A stretch of 50,322 bases of DNA from an uncultured Muribaculaceae bacterium (GTDB lineage: Bacteria > Bacteroidota > Bacteroidia > Bacteroidales > Muribaculaceae). A program made the position numbers and the translations under genes. Every line of letters starts with the position of its first letter. The first letter of the stretch is position 1. This document shows, piece after piece, positions 6,480-15,081 of this stretch. The notes beneath the pieces were generated by a model. That model did no database searches. It was not told where the DNA came from and was given only the letters and a program-made list of their open reading frames with translations. The stretch spans positions 1 through 50,322 of the forward strand of contig CAJTPK010000026.1 of NCBI GenBank assembly GCA_910578075.1, written 5' to 3'.

Positions 6480-9296
6480 ATGCGAATAAAACTATCATTG
6501 CTGATGCTGCTTTGTCTGGCGCTTCCATCGCTGGCTGCCACCGGACTCAAGGGCACATTGGTCGATGCGAACAATGGCAAGGCTGTGGCTGACGCCAACA
6601 TACTGCTTCGCGACCAGGCAATATTTGTGACAAGCGGTTCCGACGGAACCTTCTCAATCTCCAACGCACAGCCGGGCAAGGATGTGCTTCAGATCATAGC
6701 ATACGGTTATGCGGATGCTTATGTGGATGTCGATATTGTGAACGGTATCGTCCGTAATATCGGCGACATCAAGCTCACACCCTCAGGTGGTGACAATGAA
6801 GCCTTCAATTCCGACAGTTTCCTTTTCGATGAGGAGGATATCCTTGACGATGAGGGTGCATCGCAGTCTGTCGGAACCATCCAGGGCGCAACCGACGATA
6901 TCTATTATCAGGCAGCGAACTATGACTTCTCGCTGGCGCGCTTCCGCTGGCGCGGTTACGACTCCAACTGGAGCGCCGGTTACATCAACGGATTCAACTT
7001 CAACGACGCAATGCGCGGACGCTTCAACTACTCCGGTCTCGGCGGCATGACATCGGGAGCTTTCCGCAACCGCACCACTGACATCGGTATGGATGCCGCT
7101 TCATATGGCTACGGTAACATCGGCGGCGCAAGCAACTACACCACTTACGCATCCGAGTATGCTCCCGGATTCCGCGGTAACCTGTCGTATACCAACTCAA
7201 GCTATATGCTCCGCGCTATGCTTCAGTATTCCACCGGTCTAAACCGCAATGGTTGGGCATTCTCAGCCAATATCATCGGACGTTATGCTCCAGAAGGTGT
7301 GATCGAAGGTACATTCTATAACTCGCTCGGTCTTGCCCTGAGCCTTCAGAAAGTATTCAACGACCAGCACTCCCTCAACCTCTCGGCATGGGGTGCACCT
7401 ACACAGCGTGCCACAAACACTGCCGCCACCCAGGAGGCTTACGATCTTGCAGGTTCAAATCTCTACAACCCTGCCTGGGGTTATCTCGATGGCAAGAAGA
7501 AAAGCTCAAGGATAGTGGAGTCTTTCGATCCCAGCGTGCTTCTCAACTGGATCTGGAAACCCATGATGGGAACCAAGATCAACACCGGTATCGGATTCCG
7601 CAGCAACCATTACAGCAGCTCCGCGCTCAACTGGTATCAGACAGCAGACCCGCGTCCCGACTATTACCGTTATCTCCCTTCATATTATGCTCCCGATGTA
7701 AAGATAACAGCTAATCCTGAATTCAATCAAGAGCTTTATGATTGGCAGAAACAGCAGTATGATGCTCAGCTGGCGCAGCAGGAATTTATCCGCGATTGGT
7801 GGGCAGGCGACAAGGCACACCGTCAGATCGACTGGAACCGTCTCTATCAGACCAACATGCTCAACCGCGAGCAGTATGACCGCGATCCCTCGCTTGTAGG
7901 ACAGTCCTCATATATCCTTGAGAACCGCCATTCAAATTTCAACGCGTGGATGTTCAACTCTTACATCGACCATCGCATCAACGACCATATGACTCTCCAG
8001 GGAGGTCTGAGTTTCAATTATACAGACGCCCGTTATTACAAGACCGTGCGTGACCTGCTCGGTGGTGAGTTCTGGCGCGATGTCGACAACTTCTCAGAGC
8101 GCGACTTCGCCGGTAATCCCGATATCATGCAGAACGACATGCGTAATCCCAACCGTCGTGTCTACAAAGGGGATGTATTCGGTTATGACTACCATATCCG
8201 TAGCTATGTGGCAAAGGCTTGGTTGCAGAACCAGATCACCACAGCTCACTGGAATGTGAACTACGGTCTGGAGGTATCCTACACCAACTTCTCCCGTCAT
8301 GGTGAGATGCAGAACGGACGTGCTCCCGAGAATTCACTCGGCCAGGGCAAACGCCACACATTCGACAACGCAGCCCTCAAGGCAGGTGCAACCTACAAGC
8401 TTGACGGCCGTAACTATTTCACAGGACACTTCTCATACGGCTCACGTGCTCCGATGCCCGACTACTCTTATGTATCACCGCGCACAAAGGACACTTCCGT
8501 TGCAGGTCTCAAATCAGAGCGCTTCCTTTCAGCCGACCTCTCCTATACCTGGAACTATCCCCGTTTCCGCGGATCTGTTACAGGATTCTTCACTGAGATG
8601 TGGGATGGAATCACACGCACCGGTTTCTATGACTATCAGCTCAACACCTTCATGAACTACACCATGTCTGGAATGCAGACTGAGTATAAAGGTATAGAGC
8701 TGGGTATGGAATACAAGATTCTCAGCAATCTGTCGGTATCAGCAGCCGGAACATTCTCACGCTACACCTATAAGAACAATCCTCTCGGTGTCCGCAGTTA
8801 CGAGAACGGTTCTGCAGATGATGTAACCCGTCGTGTATACCTCAAGAACTATCATATCGGTGGTGCTCCGCAGCAGGTTTACTCAATCGGTCTGAACTAT
8901 AACATCAAACAGTGGTTCTTTGAATTGAACGGTCAGTGGTTTGGCGACAACTGGATTTCGCTCTCACCCGCCCGTCACGAGGAGATGCCCGGACTTTGGA
9001 AATTCTGCACAACAGAGGAGGAATATATCGCACGCCGTAACGAGATCACCCGTCAGGACAAGCTCAACAGCGAGTGGGTGTTCAACTTCTCTATCGGCAA
9101 GATCCTCTACACTAAGTTCGGTTCAGTGAATTTCAACCTCAGTGTAAACAACTTCCTCAACAACCGTAATGTACAGACAGGCGGTTATCAGGAGGGTAAG
9201 TTTGACTATACCGATTATAACGTTAACAAATTCCCCAACAAGATCTACTATGCCCAGGGCATACGCGTGTTCTTCAACGTGGGTATAAGGTTTTAA
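6480..9296 (+). CDS. TonB-dependent receptor-like outer-membrane protein with carboxypeptidase-regulatory domain
   Basis: A 938-aa outer-membrane beta-barrel protein. It has a signal peptide (residues 1-19), then a carboxypeptidase-regulatory-like beta-sandwich (about 20-100; GLKGTLVDANNGKAVADANI), an acidic linker (DEEDILDDEG), a shortened plug-like segment with FRWRGYDSNW and YINGFNF, and a long series of amphipathic strands rich in aromatic residues ending in FNVGIRF, the terminal Phe recognised by the BAM machinery. It resembles SusC-like receptors but has no SusD partner; lipoproteins with DUF6359/DUF5689 domains occupy that place. The likely role is TonB-powered uptake or surface binding of a product released by the neighbouring nucleases. 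The substrate is not shown by sequence. A 7-bp tandem repeat follows the stop. Confidence 0.85.
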   Translation: MRIKLSLLMLLCLALPSLAATGLKGTLVDANNGKAVADANILLRDQAIFVTSGSDGTFSISNAQPGKDVLQIIAYGYADAYVDVDIVNGIVRNIGDIKLTPSGGDNEAFNSDSFLFDEEDILDDEGASQSVGTIQGATDDIYYQAANYDFSLARFRWRGYDSNWSAGYINGFNFNDAMRGRFNYSGLGGMTSGAFRNRTTDIGMDAASYGYGNIGGASNYTTYASEYAPGFRGNLSYTNSSYMLRAMLQYSTGLNRNGWAFSANIIGRYAPEGVIEGTFYNSLGLALSLQKVFNDQHSLNLSAWGAPTQRATNTAATQEAYDLAGSNLYNPAWGYLDGKKKSSRIVESFDPSVLLNWIWKPMMGTKINTGIGFRSNHYSSSALNWYQTADPRPDYYRYLPSYYAPDVKITANPEFNQELYDWQKQQYDAQLAQQEFIRDWWAGDKAHRQIDWNRLYQTNMLNREQYDRDPSLVGQSSYILENRHSNFNAWMFNSYIDHRINDHMTLQGGLSFNYTDARYYKTVRDLLGGEFWRDVDNFSERDFAGNPDIMQNDMRNPNRRVYKGDVFGYDYHIRSYVAKAWLQNQITTAHWNVNYGLEVSYTNFSRHGEMQNGRAPENSLGQGKRHTFDNAALKAGATYKLDGRNYFTGHFSYGSRAPMPDYSYVSPRTKDTSVAGLKSERFLSADLSYTWNYPRFRGSVTGFFTEMWDGITRTGFYDYQLNTFMNYTMSGMQTEYKGIELGMEYKILSNLSVSAAGTFSRYTYKNNPLGVRSYENGSADDVTRRVYLKNYHIGGAPQQVYSIGLNYNIKQWFFELNGQWFGDNWISLSPARHEEMPGLWKFCTTEEEYIARRNEITRQDKLNSEWVFNFSIGKILYTKFGSVNFNLSVNNFLNNRNVQTGGYQEGKFDYTDYNVNKFPNKIYYAQGIRVFFNVGIRF

Positions 9297-9298
9297 TA

Positions 9299-9338
9299 GT
9301 TAGGAGTTAGGAATTAGGAGTTAGGAGTTAGGAGTTAG
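9299..9338 (+). repeat. Heptamer tandem repeat GTTAGGA, 5 copies plus partial
   Basis: Five 7-bp units starting at 9299 (the third unit begins ATTAGGA) followed by a partial GTTAG. The array starts two bases after the receptor stop codon. The same heptamer makes a longer array at 14803-14879. Confidence 0.9.
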
Positions 9339-9426
9339 ACTTCAGCTTCTTATTGCTGATTTGAAAAATAATAAATTGCGAATTTGAAAAGAGAAACAAT
9401 TTGCAATTCTGATAACAGAAATTAAA

Positions 9427-10473
9427 ATGAAAAATATAAAGATATTATTTTCGCTGGTGGTTCTGATGGCCTTGGGTCTCGGATCTTGCAACGATGAGCT
9501 TGCGCAGCCGCCGGTCAATCTGCCCGAAGGCGGAGTGGGAACCGGATATTGGAACAACCCCATGACTGCCTATCAGGCATCTTTAGGCAGTGTCAACGAA
9601 AATGTATATGATGGTGCTGGCGTATGGGTAAAAGGATATATAGTAGGTTATGTAGACACTAATGTTGGTAATGTGCTAAAGGCTGAGTCCGCAGCCTTCA
9701 ACACACCTGCTACAGTAAAGACCAATATCCTTATAGCGATGAGTCCGGATGAACGTAATTGGGAAAATTGCGTTCCAGTGCAGCTCCCCACCGGGGATGT
9801 GCGCAATGCCCTCAACCTTGGTGACAATCCTGGAAATCAAGGTAAGGAAGTTTGTATATACGGCACTACTGGTTCAAAATATTGTGGTGCATATGGAGTA
9901 CGCAGTGTTTCGCAATATAATTGGGGCAGTGAAGGGTTAGCTCCTAAACTTCCTGAAGGAGCGGTTGAGCTTACAACACTCAAATTCAAAACGGGAATGC
10001 AGAGCTTCACTTTCGACCAGGGAAATCCGTCGACGGCTGGATTCGAGGCATGGAAGCAGGATAGCCAATATGGATTGGTGGCAACGGGCGGACGCTCGGG
10101 AAGTGCTGTCACCACTGATGCCATTGCCATCTCGAGGGTATATGACTTCAAAGGCTATAGCATAGTGTATGTGAGAATGCGCTCGGCAGCCAACTATTTC
10201 AACAACAGAGAGACATTCAGAGAGATGTGCCAGACTATGATGCGTGTTGTAACAGGTGACTCTGACAATTATACATATGGTGATTGGCAGATTCTGGAGT
10301 TCAAGGGTGTGCCGGAAGGCAATTCATGGACATTCGGCAACTCTGAATATCTTGAAGTGCCTGAAGGTGGAGACAAGAAACTCCAGTTTGGTTTCCGCTA
10401 TACCTCGACAAGATCTGTTTCAGGTACATGGGAAATCGAAAGTCTAACACTTTGCGGAACCCCGCAGAAGTAG
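9427..10473 (+). CDS. DUF6359 lipoprotein
   Basis: A predicted surface or outer-membrane lipoprotein of 348 aa with lipobox LGSC (Cys21). Residues about 45-175 form a DUF6359 domain, recognised by VWVKGYIVGYV, the TNILIAMSP segment and ALNLGDNPG; this domain recalls the OB-fold modules attached to extracellular nucleases such as YhcR (family recall). Residues about 180-348 form a beta-rich jelly-roll-like module ending in a TWEIESL strand. It shares both modules with the downstream 746-aa protein, so the two are paralogues by domain duplication. It lies between the receptor and that protein on the same strand. A ligand-binding role, possibly for nucleic acid, is inferred. Confidence 0.8.
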   Translation: MKNIKILFSLVVLMALGLGSCNDELAQPPVNLPEGGVGTGYWNNPMTAYQASLGSVNENVYDGAGVWVKGYIVGYVDTNVGNVLKAESAAFNTPATVKTNILIAMSPDERNWENCVPVQLPTGDVRNALNLGDNPGNQGKEVCIYGTTGSKYCGAYGVRSVSQYNWGSEGLAPKLPEGAVELTTLKFKTGMQSFTFDQGNPSTAGFEAWKQDSQYGLVATGGRSGSAVTTDAIAISRVYDFKGYSIVYVRMRSAANYFNNRETFREMCQTMMRVVTGDSDNYTYGDWQILEFKGVPEGNSWTFGNSEYLEVPEGGDKKLQFGFRYTSTRSVSGTWEIESLTLCGTPQK

Positions 10474-10497
10474 TGGCTTAAGGTTCAATTATAAATA

Positions 10498-12738
10498 ATG
10501 AAAATGATGAAAATCAAAAATATCATAAATTCAGCATTGGCTGTCATGGGGCTTGTTGGACTTGCATCCTGCCAGGCCGATATGGATGCTCCCGCGCTTG
10601 TGGAGCCTAAGGCTACGATGGAGGCCAATACCACCATTTCCGATTTCAAGACTGCGTTTGCCGATCAGACCGTGCTCTGCCCGATGAAGGATGCCGAGAC
10701 GCAGACCCCGTATATTATCCATGGTCGCGTGATTTCAAGCGATGCCACAGGTAATATCTACAAATCAATCGTAATCCAGGACGAGACTGCTGCCCTCACG
10801 CTTTCAGTGAACCAAGGATCTACCTATACCGATTATCGTATCGGTCAGGAAATCGTGCTCAACGCCACCGGCCTTTACATAGGTTATTACAACGGTCTGC
10901 AGCAGATCGGATGGCTTGACGAGTATAATGGAGAGCCATCTCTTACATTCTTGGCATGGGATTATTTCCTCGCGCACAGTGAGAAAAACGGATTCCCCAA
11001 TGATGATGTCGTATATGTAGGGCAGGATGATGAGCAATGGCCGTCAGAGAATCCCTATTGCATCGTAACTACATTCTCTGCTCTTCCTGCTTCCGGCGAG
11101 GACTTTCGCAACATGCAGAGCCAGCTTGTGGAATTCCGCAATGTATATTTTGAGGAGGGTGGTAAGGAGACTTACGCTCCCTATCAGGAAAGTGTGAACC
11201 GCACACTCAAGGATGCGAACGGTGGTTCTCTAACAGTGCGTACTTCAGGATACTCCAACTTCTACAATGAAATGATTCCCGAGGGCACCGGCACAGTGCG
11301 CGGTATCCTCTCATACTATGGTGACGGATGGCAGCTGCTTCTCCGCGGCCTCGGTGATGTTATGATCACCAAGGAGGGACAGAAGAACGAGCCCTACACT
11401 GTGGAACGCGCTATCGAGCTTCAGAACCAAGGCGCGGCAGGCTGGGTGAAGGGCTATATCGTAGGTTCTGTTATGGCAGGTGTGAATACTGTAACATCAA
11501 ACGATCAGGTTATTTTCGGTGCTGACGCTGAGATGGACAACAACATCCTTGTCGCTGCATCACCTGATGTGAAAGATTGGACACAGTGTCTTGCTGTAGA
11601 GCTTCCGCAGGGTTCTGCATTCCGTGAGAGTGTGAACCTTGTTAAAAATCCGGATGTGCTCGGTAAGTCTATTCTTGTAAACGGTAGTCTCTCTTCATTC
11701 CTCGGTATGCCTGGTATAACCGGCAACGGAGGCACAGCCGATGATGTCGAGGTTGATGGCGTCACAATCGGTGGCGGAGATACTCCCACACCTCCCGCTG
11801 AAGGTCTTCCAAATGGAGATGGTTCTGAAGCATCGCCCTACAGCGCAAGCCAGGTGAATGCAATGACAACAGTGACCGGAACAAACCTTTATACCGGAGT
11901 CTGGGTCAACGGATATATCGTGGGTTATGTGGATACCGGTATTAAATCGTATGCTACAGACGAAAGTTCCAAATTCACAGTTCCCGCAACAGTGGCTACC
12001 AACCTCCTTCTTGCAAACACTCCGAATGAAACCGACTGGAACAAATGTATAAGTGTCAATTTGCCCTCCGGCTCAGATGCACGTACTCAGCTCAATCTTA
12101 AGGATAATGCAGGAAATCTCGGTAAGCTCCTTACCATTCAAGGTACAGTGACACGCTATGTCGGTTTGTCTGGTGTGAAAGAGCCCACTTCATTCACACT
12201 TGGCGAAGGTGGTGGCGACACTCCCACACCTCCCACAGGTGATGAGACCGTAGTTTATTCTTCACTTGGAAAGACGCTCACAGCTATGCCTTCCGACTGG
12301 ACTATTGACAATGTGTCGCTTTCAGGATCGTTAACAAATGTATGGACCTGGAAGTTATATAACAACAGTGGTTATCTCAATGCAAGTGCGTTTGTGAACA
12401 ACACGGCCAATCCTTCTCTTGCATATGCAATCTCACCTGTGATTGACCTTACCGGTTATAAGACAGCGAAAGCATCCTTCCGCCATGCAGCCAAGTTCCA
12501 GACAACACTTAAGGAACTCAGTGGGTTTGTGGTTCGCGAAAGCGGTTCCACCACGTGGACAGAGATGACAATCCCGGAATGGCCAGCTGCTGGTGCCTGG
12601 ACATTTGTTGGATCTGGAGACATAGATCTTTCTGCTTTTGCAGGCAAGAAGATTCAGGTTGCATTCAAATATGGCAGCTCCGCAGAGGGTGCGGATACTT
12701 GGGAGATTAACGATATCGAAATCTCCGGCAGCAAGTAA
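10498..12738 (+). CDS. DUF5689/DUF6359 multidomain lipoprotein
   Basis: A 746-aa predicted lipoprotein with lipobox LASC (Cys25). Domains in order: DUF5689 (about 45-290; TISDFKTAF and the strand IIHGRVISSD), a first DUF6359 (about 300-425; GWVKGYIVGSV), a second DUF6359 (about 445-580; VWVNGYIVGYV, TNLLLANTP, LNLKDNAGN), and a C-terminal choice-of-anchor-like jelly roll (about 595-746; DTWEINDIEI). Two short Thr-Pro-rich linkers (TPTPP) separate the later domains. The second DUF6359 is closer to the single domain of the preceding lipoprotein than to its own neighbour. A strong terminator follows. The protein probably binds polymer at the surface and hands it to the receptor; this is inference. 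Confidence 0.8.
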   Translation: MKMMKIKNIINSALAVMGLVGLASCQADMDAPALVEPKATMEANTTISDFKTAFADQTVLCPMKDAETQTPYIIHGRVISSDATGNIYKSIVIQDETAALTLSVNQGSTYTDYRIGQEIVLNATGLYIGYYNGLQQIGWLDEYNGEPSLTFLAWDYFLAHSEKNGFPNDDVVYVGQDDEQWPSENPYCIVTTFSALPASGEDFRNMQSQLVEFRNVYFEEGGKETYAPYQESVNRTLKDANGGSLTVRTSGYSNFYNEMIPEGTGTVRGILSYYGDGWQLLLRGLGDVMITKEGQKNEPYTVERAIELQNQGAAGWVKGYIVGSVMAGVNTVTSNDQVIFGADAEMDNNILVAASPDVKDWTQCLAVELPQGSAFRESVNLVKNPDVLGKSILVNGSLSSFLGMPGITGNGGTADDVEVDGVTIGGGDTPTPPAEGLPNGDGSEASPYSASQVNAMTTVTGTNLYTGVWVNGYIVGYVDTGIKSYATDESSKFTVPATVATNLLLANTPNETDWNKCISVNLPSGSDARTQLNLKDNAGNLGKLLTIQGTVTRYVGLSGVKEPTSFTLGEGGGDTPTPPTGDETVVYSSLGKTLTAMPSDWTIDNVSLSGSLTNVWTWKLYNNSGYLNASAFVNNTANPSLAYAISPVIDLTGYKTAKASFRHAAKFQTTLKELSGFVVRESGSTTWTEMTIPEWPAAGAWTFVGSGDIDLSAFAGKKIQVAFKYGSSAEGADTWEINDIEISGSK

Positions 12739-12761
12739 ATGGCAAAATCTTAATAAGTGAT

Positions 12762-12796
12762 AAGGCTGCGGCAAGCGAATTTGCCGCAGCCTTTTC
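12762..12796 (+). terminator. Rho-independent terminator of the receptor/lipoprotein operon
   Basis: A 13-bp perfect GC-rich stem (12762-12774 with 12781-12793), loop GCGAAT, then TTTT. It lies 23 nt after the DUF5689 gene stop. Confidence 0.85.
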
Positions 12797-12832
12797 GCGA
12801 TATCACCTTAAATGTTTAAATTGCGGTCCGGC

Positions 12833-12978
12833 TAAAATTTTAATCACGCAGAGGCGCGGAGGCGCAAAGTTTTGAGTTGGCAAGACCGGTGATGGTGTAA
12901 AGATCACGGAGAATCGCGTGGCGATTTAGGCAAAGGCGCGGAGCATGACCGGAAGGACTCTGCGTGATTAAAATTTTA
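12833..12978. mobile_element. 146-bp MITE-like element, copy 1
   Basis: Perfect 21-bp terminal inverted repeats (12833-12853 and 12958-12978; outer end TAAAATTTTAATCACGCAGA) flank a non-coding core containing the hairpin AATCGC-GTG-GCGATT. A related copy lies at 38669-38870. No target-site duplication is obvious. It fills most of the 350-bp gap between the terminator at 12762 and the first endonuclease gene. Confidence 0.7.
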
Positions 12979-13049
12979 ACAGGACAACAGTATAAATGTT
13001 TAAAAACATTAACGGGTGGTAAAGAATATTTACGCAGATTTGCGTTATA

Positions 13050-13057
13050 TATGTTTG
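13050..13057 (+). promoter_or_regulatory. Candidate -7 box of the first endonuclease I gene
   Basis: TATGTTTG fits TAnnTTTG and lies 31 nt before the start codon. The upstream -33 element is poor. Confidence 0.35.
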
Positions 13058-13088
13058 AAGAGAAATCTCTGACTAATCCAGATTGCGA

Positions 13089-14807
13089 ATGAAGAAATTA
13101 TACATTGCTTTGTCGTCGGTCCTGTTGGTATCTGCCGGCGCATCGGCCGAATACAAGACCGGTTATTATGACAATATGAACGGAAAGAGTGGGGCTTCGT
13201 TGAAAGCTGCCGCAAAGGAGTGTGTGCAGAAGCACCAGACATTAGTATATACAGATCTGCCTAACTACTGGCAATATTCGGATGTGTATCCAGAGCTTGT
13301 CAATGGTTGCAAACGCTGGTGGGACATGTATTCAGATGCCATATATCTGATAAATCGCGGACAGAGCGCGCGCAGCAGTTTTTCCGCCAACAAGATGCAG
13401 CGCGAACATAGCGTGCCGAAATCATGGTGGAAACTTAACGGCGGAGTGGAATATACTCCGGCATATTCCGACATGTGGAACCTATATCCCTCCGACGGCG
13501 CGGCTAACCAGGCGAAGCTTAACTACCCATTGGGACCCACTGCTTCTGCAAGTTTTGATAATGGAGTGACCAAAGTGGGAACGGCCCAGACCGGTTATGG
13601 CGGTGGTTGCCGATATGTGTTCGAGCCGGATGATGAATACAAAGGAGACTTCGCACGTGCGTACATGTATGTGGCTACGGTTTATGATGACATAAACTGG
13701 GTGGTAAACTACATGTATAAGAAAGAGACATACCCTACGCTGCAGCCGTGGGCAAGAGAGATGTTGCTCGAATGGTGCCGCAAAGATCCTGTTGACCAGA
13801 AAGAGATCGACCGTAATAATGTCGTGGAGCAATATCAGGGTAACCGTAATCCTTTTGTGGATTTCCCGGAACTTGCAGAATATATCTGGGGATCAAGGAC
13901 AACGGAAACATTCTATATCAAAGATCAGGAAGATATTGATCCGACACCTCCTATTACCGGTGCTCCGGAGATCACTGCTCCCGTGAATGGTGAGGCTCTT
14001 GATTTCGGTCAGGTTGCTGTAGGGCGTTCCGAGACACGTGTTCTTCAGATCATAGGTAAAAACCTTACGTCACCTCTTTCGGTCAGAGTGACCGGTGCGT
14101 CAAGGGCAATGTTTGTGCCGGAGGTCACTGCGGAAATTCCTGCTGCCACAATCAATCAGAATCAGTGGTATCTTCTGAACATTACATACACACCTACGGC
14201 GATAGGAACGCATACTGCCAAGATCGTACTTTATGACGGAGGTCTGCCCGACGGACAGAACATAGCCGTAACTCTGAAGGGGGAAGCACTTGCAATGCCC
14301 TCGTTCACAACGCTGACAGCCCTTCAGCCGACCGATTTGACCGACAACTCATATACCGCGCATTGGAATCCTGTTGCATCCGGAGAAATCGCGGATTACT
14401 ATGTGCTGACCCGTACCCGCCTTGTCAATGGCAATCAGGAGACGGAAACGTATGAGACCGGTGAGACAAGTTACGTTATCGCAGACCGTGATCCATCGGT
14501 AGCTGAGACCTATTATGTGCAGTATTCTCGTCTCGGAATGCTCTCCGAGCCTTCGAATGAGATTTATGTCGCATCCGGAAGTTCGGTAGAGGAGATCTGG
14601 ATCAGCGCTCCCATGCAGATCTTCGCAGTAGAGGAGGGATTCGCTGTCAGGATAAGCGGAGATTCTAAACCTGTCACAGTCTATGATGTGAACGGAATGG
14701 AGATTCTCTATATCGCCCAGCCTCAGGATGGCGACATATATCCGTTGCCTAAGGGTGTATTTGTGGTGACATCTGAAGGAATGCGCCCTGTGAAGATAGT
14801 TCGTTAG
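13089..14807 (+). CDS. Secreted endonuclease I, type IX-like C-terminal tail (copy 1)
   Basis: An extracellular non-specific DNase/RNase of the endonuclease I (EndA-like, PF04231) family, 572 aa. It has a signal peptide (residues 1-20), a nuclease domain (about 22-270) with REHSVPKSWW (catalytic-type His107), MWNLYPSDG, DEYKGDFARAYMY and NRNPFVDFPELAEYIWG, then a choice-of-anchor-D/Ig-like domain (about 285-400; LDFGQVAVGRS), a fibronectin-III-like domain (about 405-495) and a C-terminal sorting-like domain with VYDVNGMEI and PVKIVR. ATG 13089 is chosen because MKK begins the signal peptide; the frame is open to a TTG at 13083. The stop codon TAG is supplied by the first unit of a heptamer array. 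First of three tandem paralogues. Confidence 0.88.
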   Translation: MKKLYIALSSVLLVSAGASAEYKTGYYDNMNGKSGASLKAAAKECVQKHQTLVYTDLPNYWQYSDVYPELVNGCKRWWDMYSDAIYLINRGQSARSSFSANKMQREHSVPKSWWKLNGGVEYTPAYSDMWNLYPSDGAANQAKLNYPLGPTASASFDNGVTKVGTAQTGYGGGCRYVFEPDDEYKGDFARAYMYVATVYDDINWVVNYMYKKETYPTLQPWAREMLLEWCRKDPVDQKEIDRNNVVEQYQGNRNPFVDFPELAEYIWGSRTTETFYIKDQEDIDPTPPITGAPEITAPVNGEALDFGQVAVGRSETRVLQIIGKNLTSPLSVRVTGASRAMFVPEVTAEIPAATINQNQWYLLNITYTPTAIGTHTAKIVLYDGGLPDGQNIAVTLKGEALAMPSFTTLTALQPTDLTDNSYTAHWNPVASGEIADYYVLTRTRLVNGNQETETYETGETSYVIADRDPSVAETYYVQYSRLGMLSEPSNEIYVASGSSVEEIWISAPMQIFAVEEGFAVRISGDSKPVTVYDVNGMEILYIAQPQDGDIYPLPKGVFVVTSEGMRPVKIVR

Positions 14808-14879
14808 GAGTTAGGAGTTAGGAGTTAGGAGTTAGGAGTTAGGGGTTAGGAGTTAGGAGTTAGGGGTTAGGAGTTAGGA
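14803..14879 (+). repeat. Heptamer tandem repeat GTTAGGA/G, 11 copies
   Basis: Eleven uninterrupted 7-bp units, two of them GTTAGGG. The first unit overlaps the end of the upstream coding region and provides its TAG stop (14805-14807). It is the same unit as at 9299-9338. Confidence 0.92.
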
Positions 14880-14894
14880 GTTGGATTGAGATGA

Positions 14895-14927
14895 AAAGAG
14901 TTGTCCGGAAGGGCGACTCTTTTTTTG
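14895..14927 (+). terminator. Terminator of endonuclease I copy 1
   Basis: A 12-bp stem with two G-T pairs (14895-14906 with 14911-14922), loop GGAA, followed by a T run. Confidence 0.75.
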
Positions 14928-14991
14928 ATTCTATCTTTAGTGTTTCTGCTTTTTTGATGGGATTTTGTATGAAAAATTCGTTGGATTTATA

Positions 14992-14999
14992 TAAATTTG
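14992..14999 (+). promoter_or_regulatory. Candidate -7 box of endonuclease I copy 2
   Basis: TAAATTTG matches TAnnTTTG. The nearest TTTG (14964-14967) is 24 bp upstream, slightly far. The 5' leader would be about 75 nt. Confidence 0.4.
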
Positions 15000-15081
15000 T
15001 ATTTCTATAACAAATTTTACAACAATAACGGCAGTATCACAGTGATGTGTATGCTGCCTTGGACGGAAAATGTACCATATC

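Noticed and set aside
4302..12738. Classical polysaccharide utilisation locus
   Set aside because: No SusD homologue, no glycoside hydrolase and no hybrid two-component system; the enzymes are nuclease-like.
14803..14879. CRISPR array
   Set aside because: Seven-bp units with no spacers; a simple tandem repeat.
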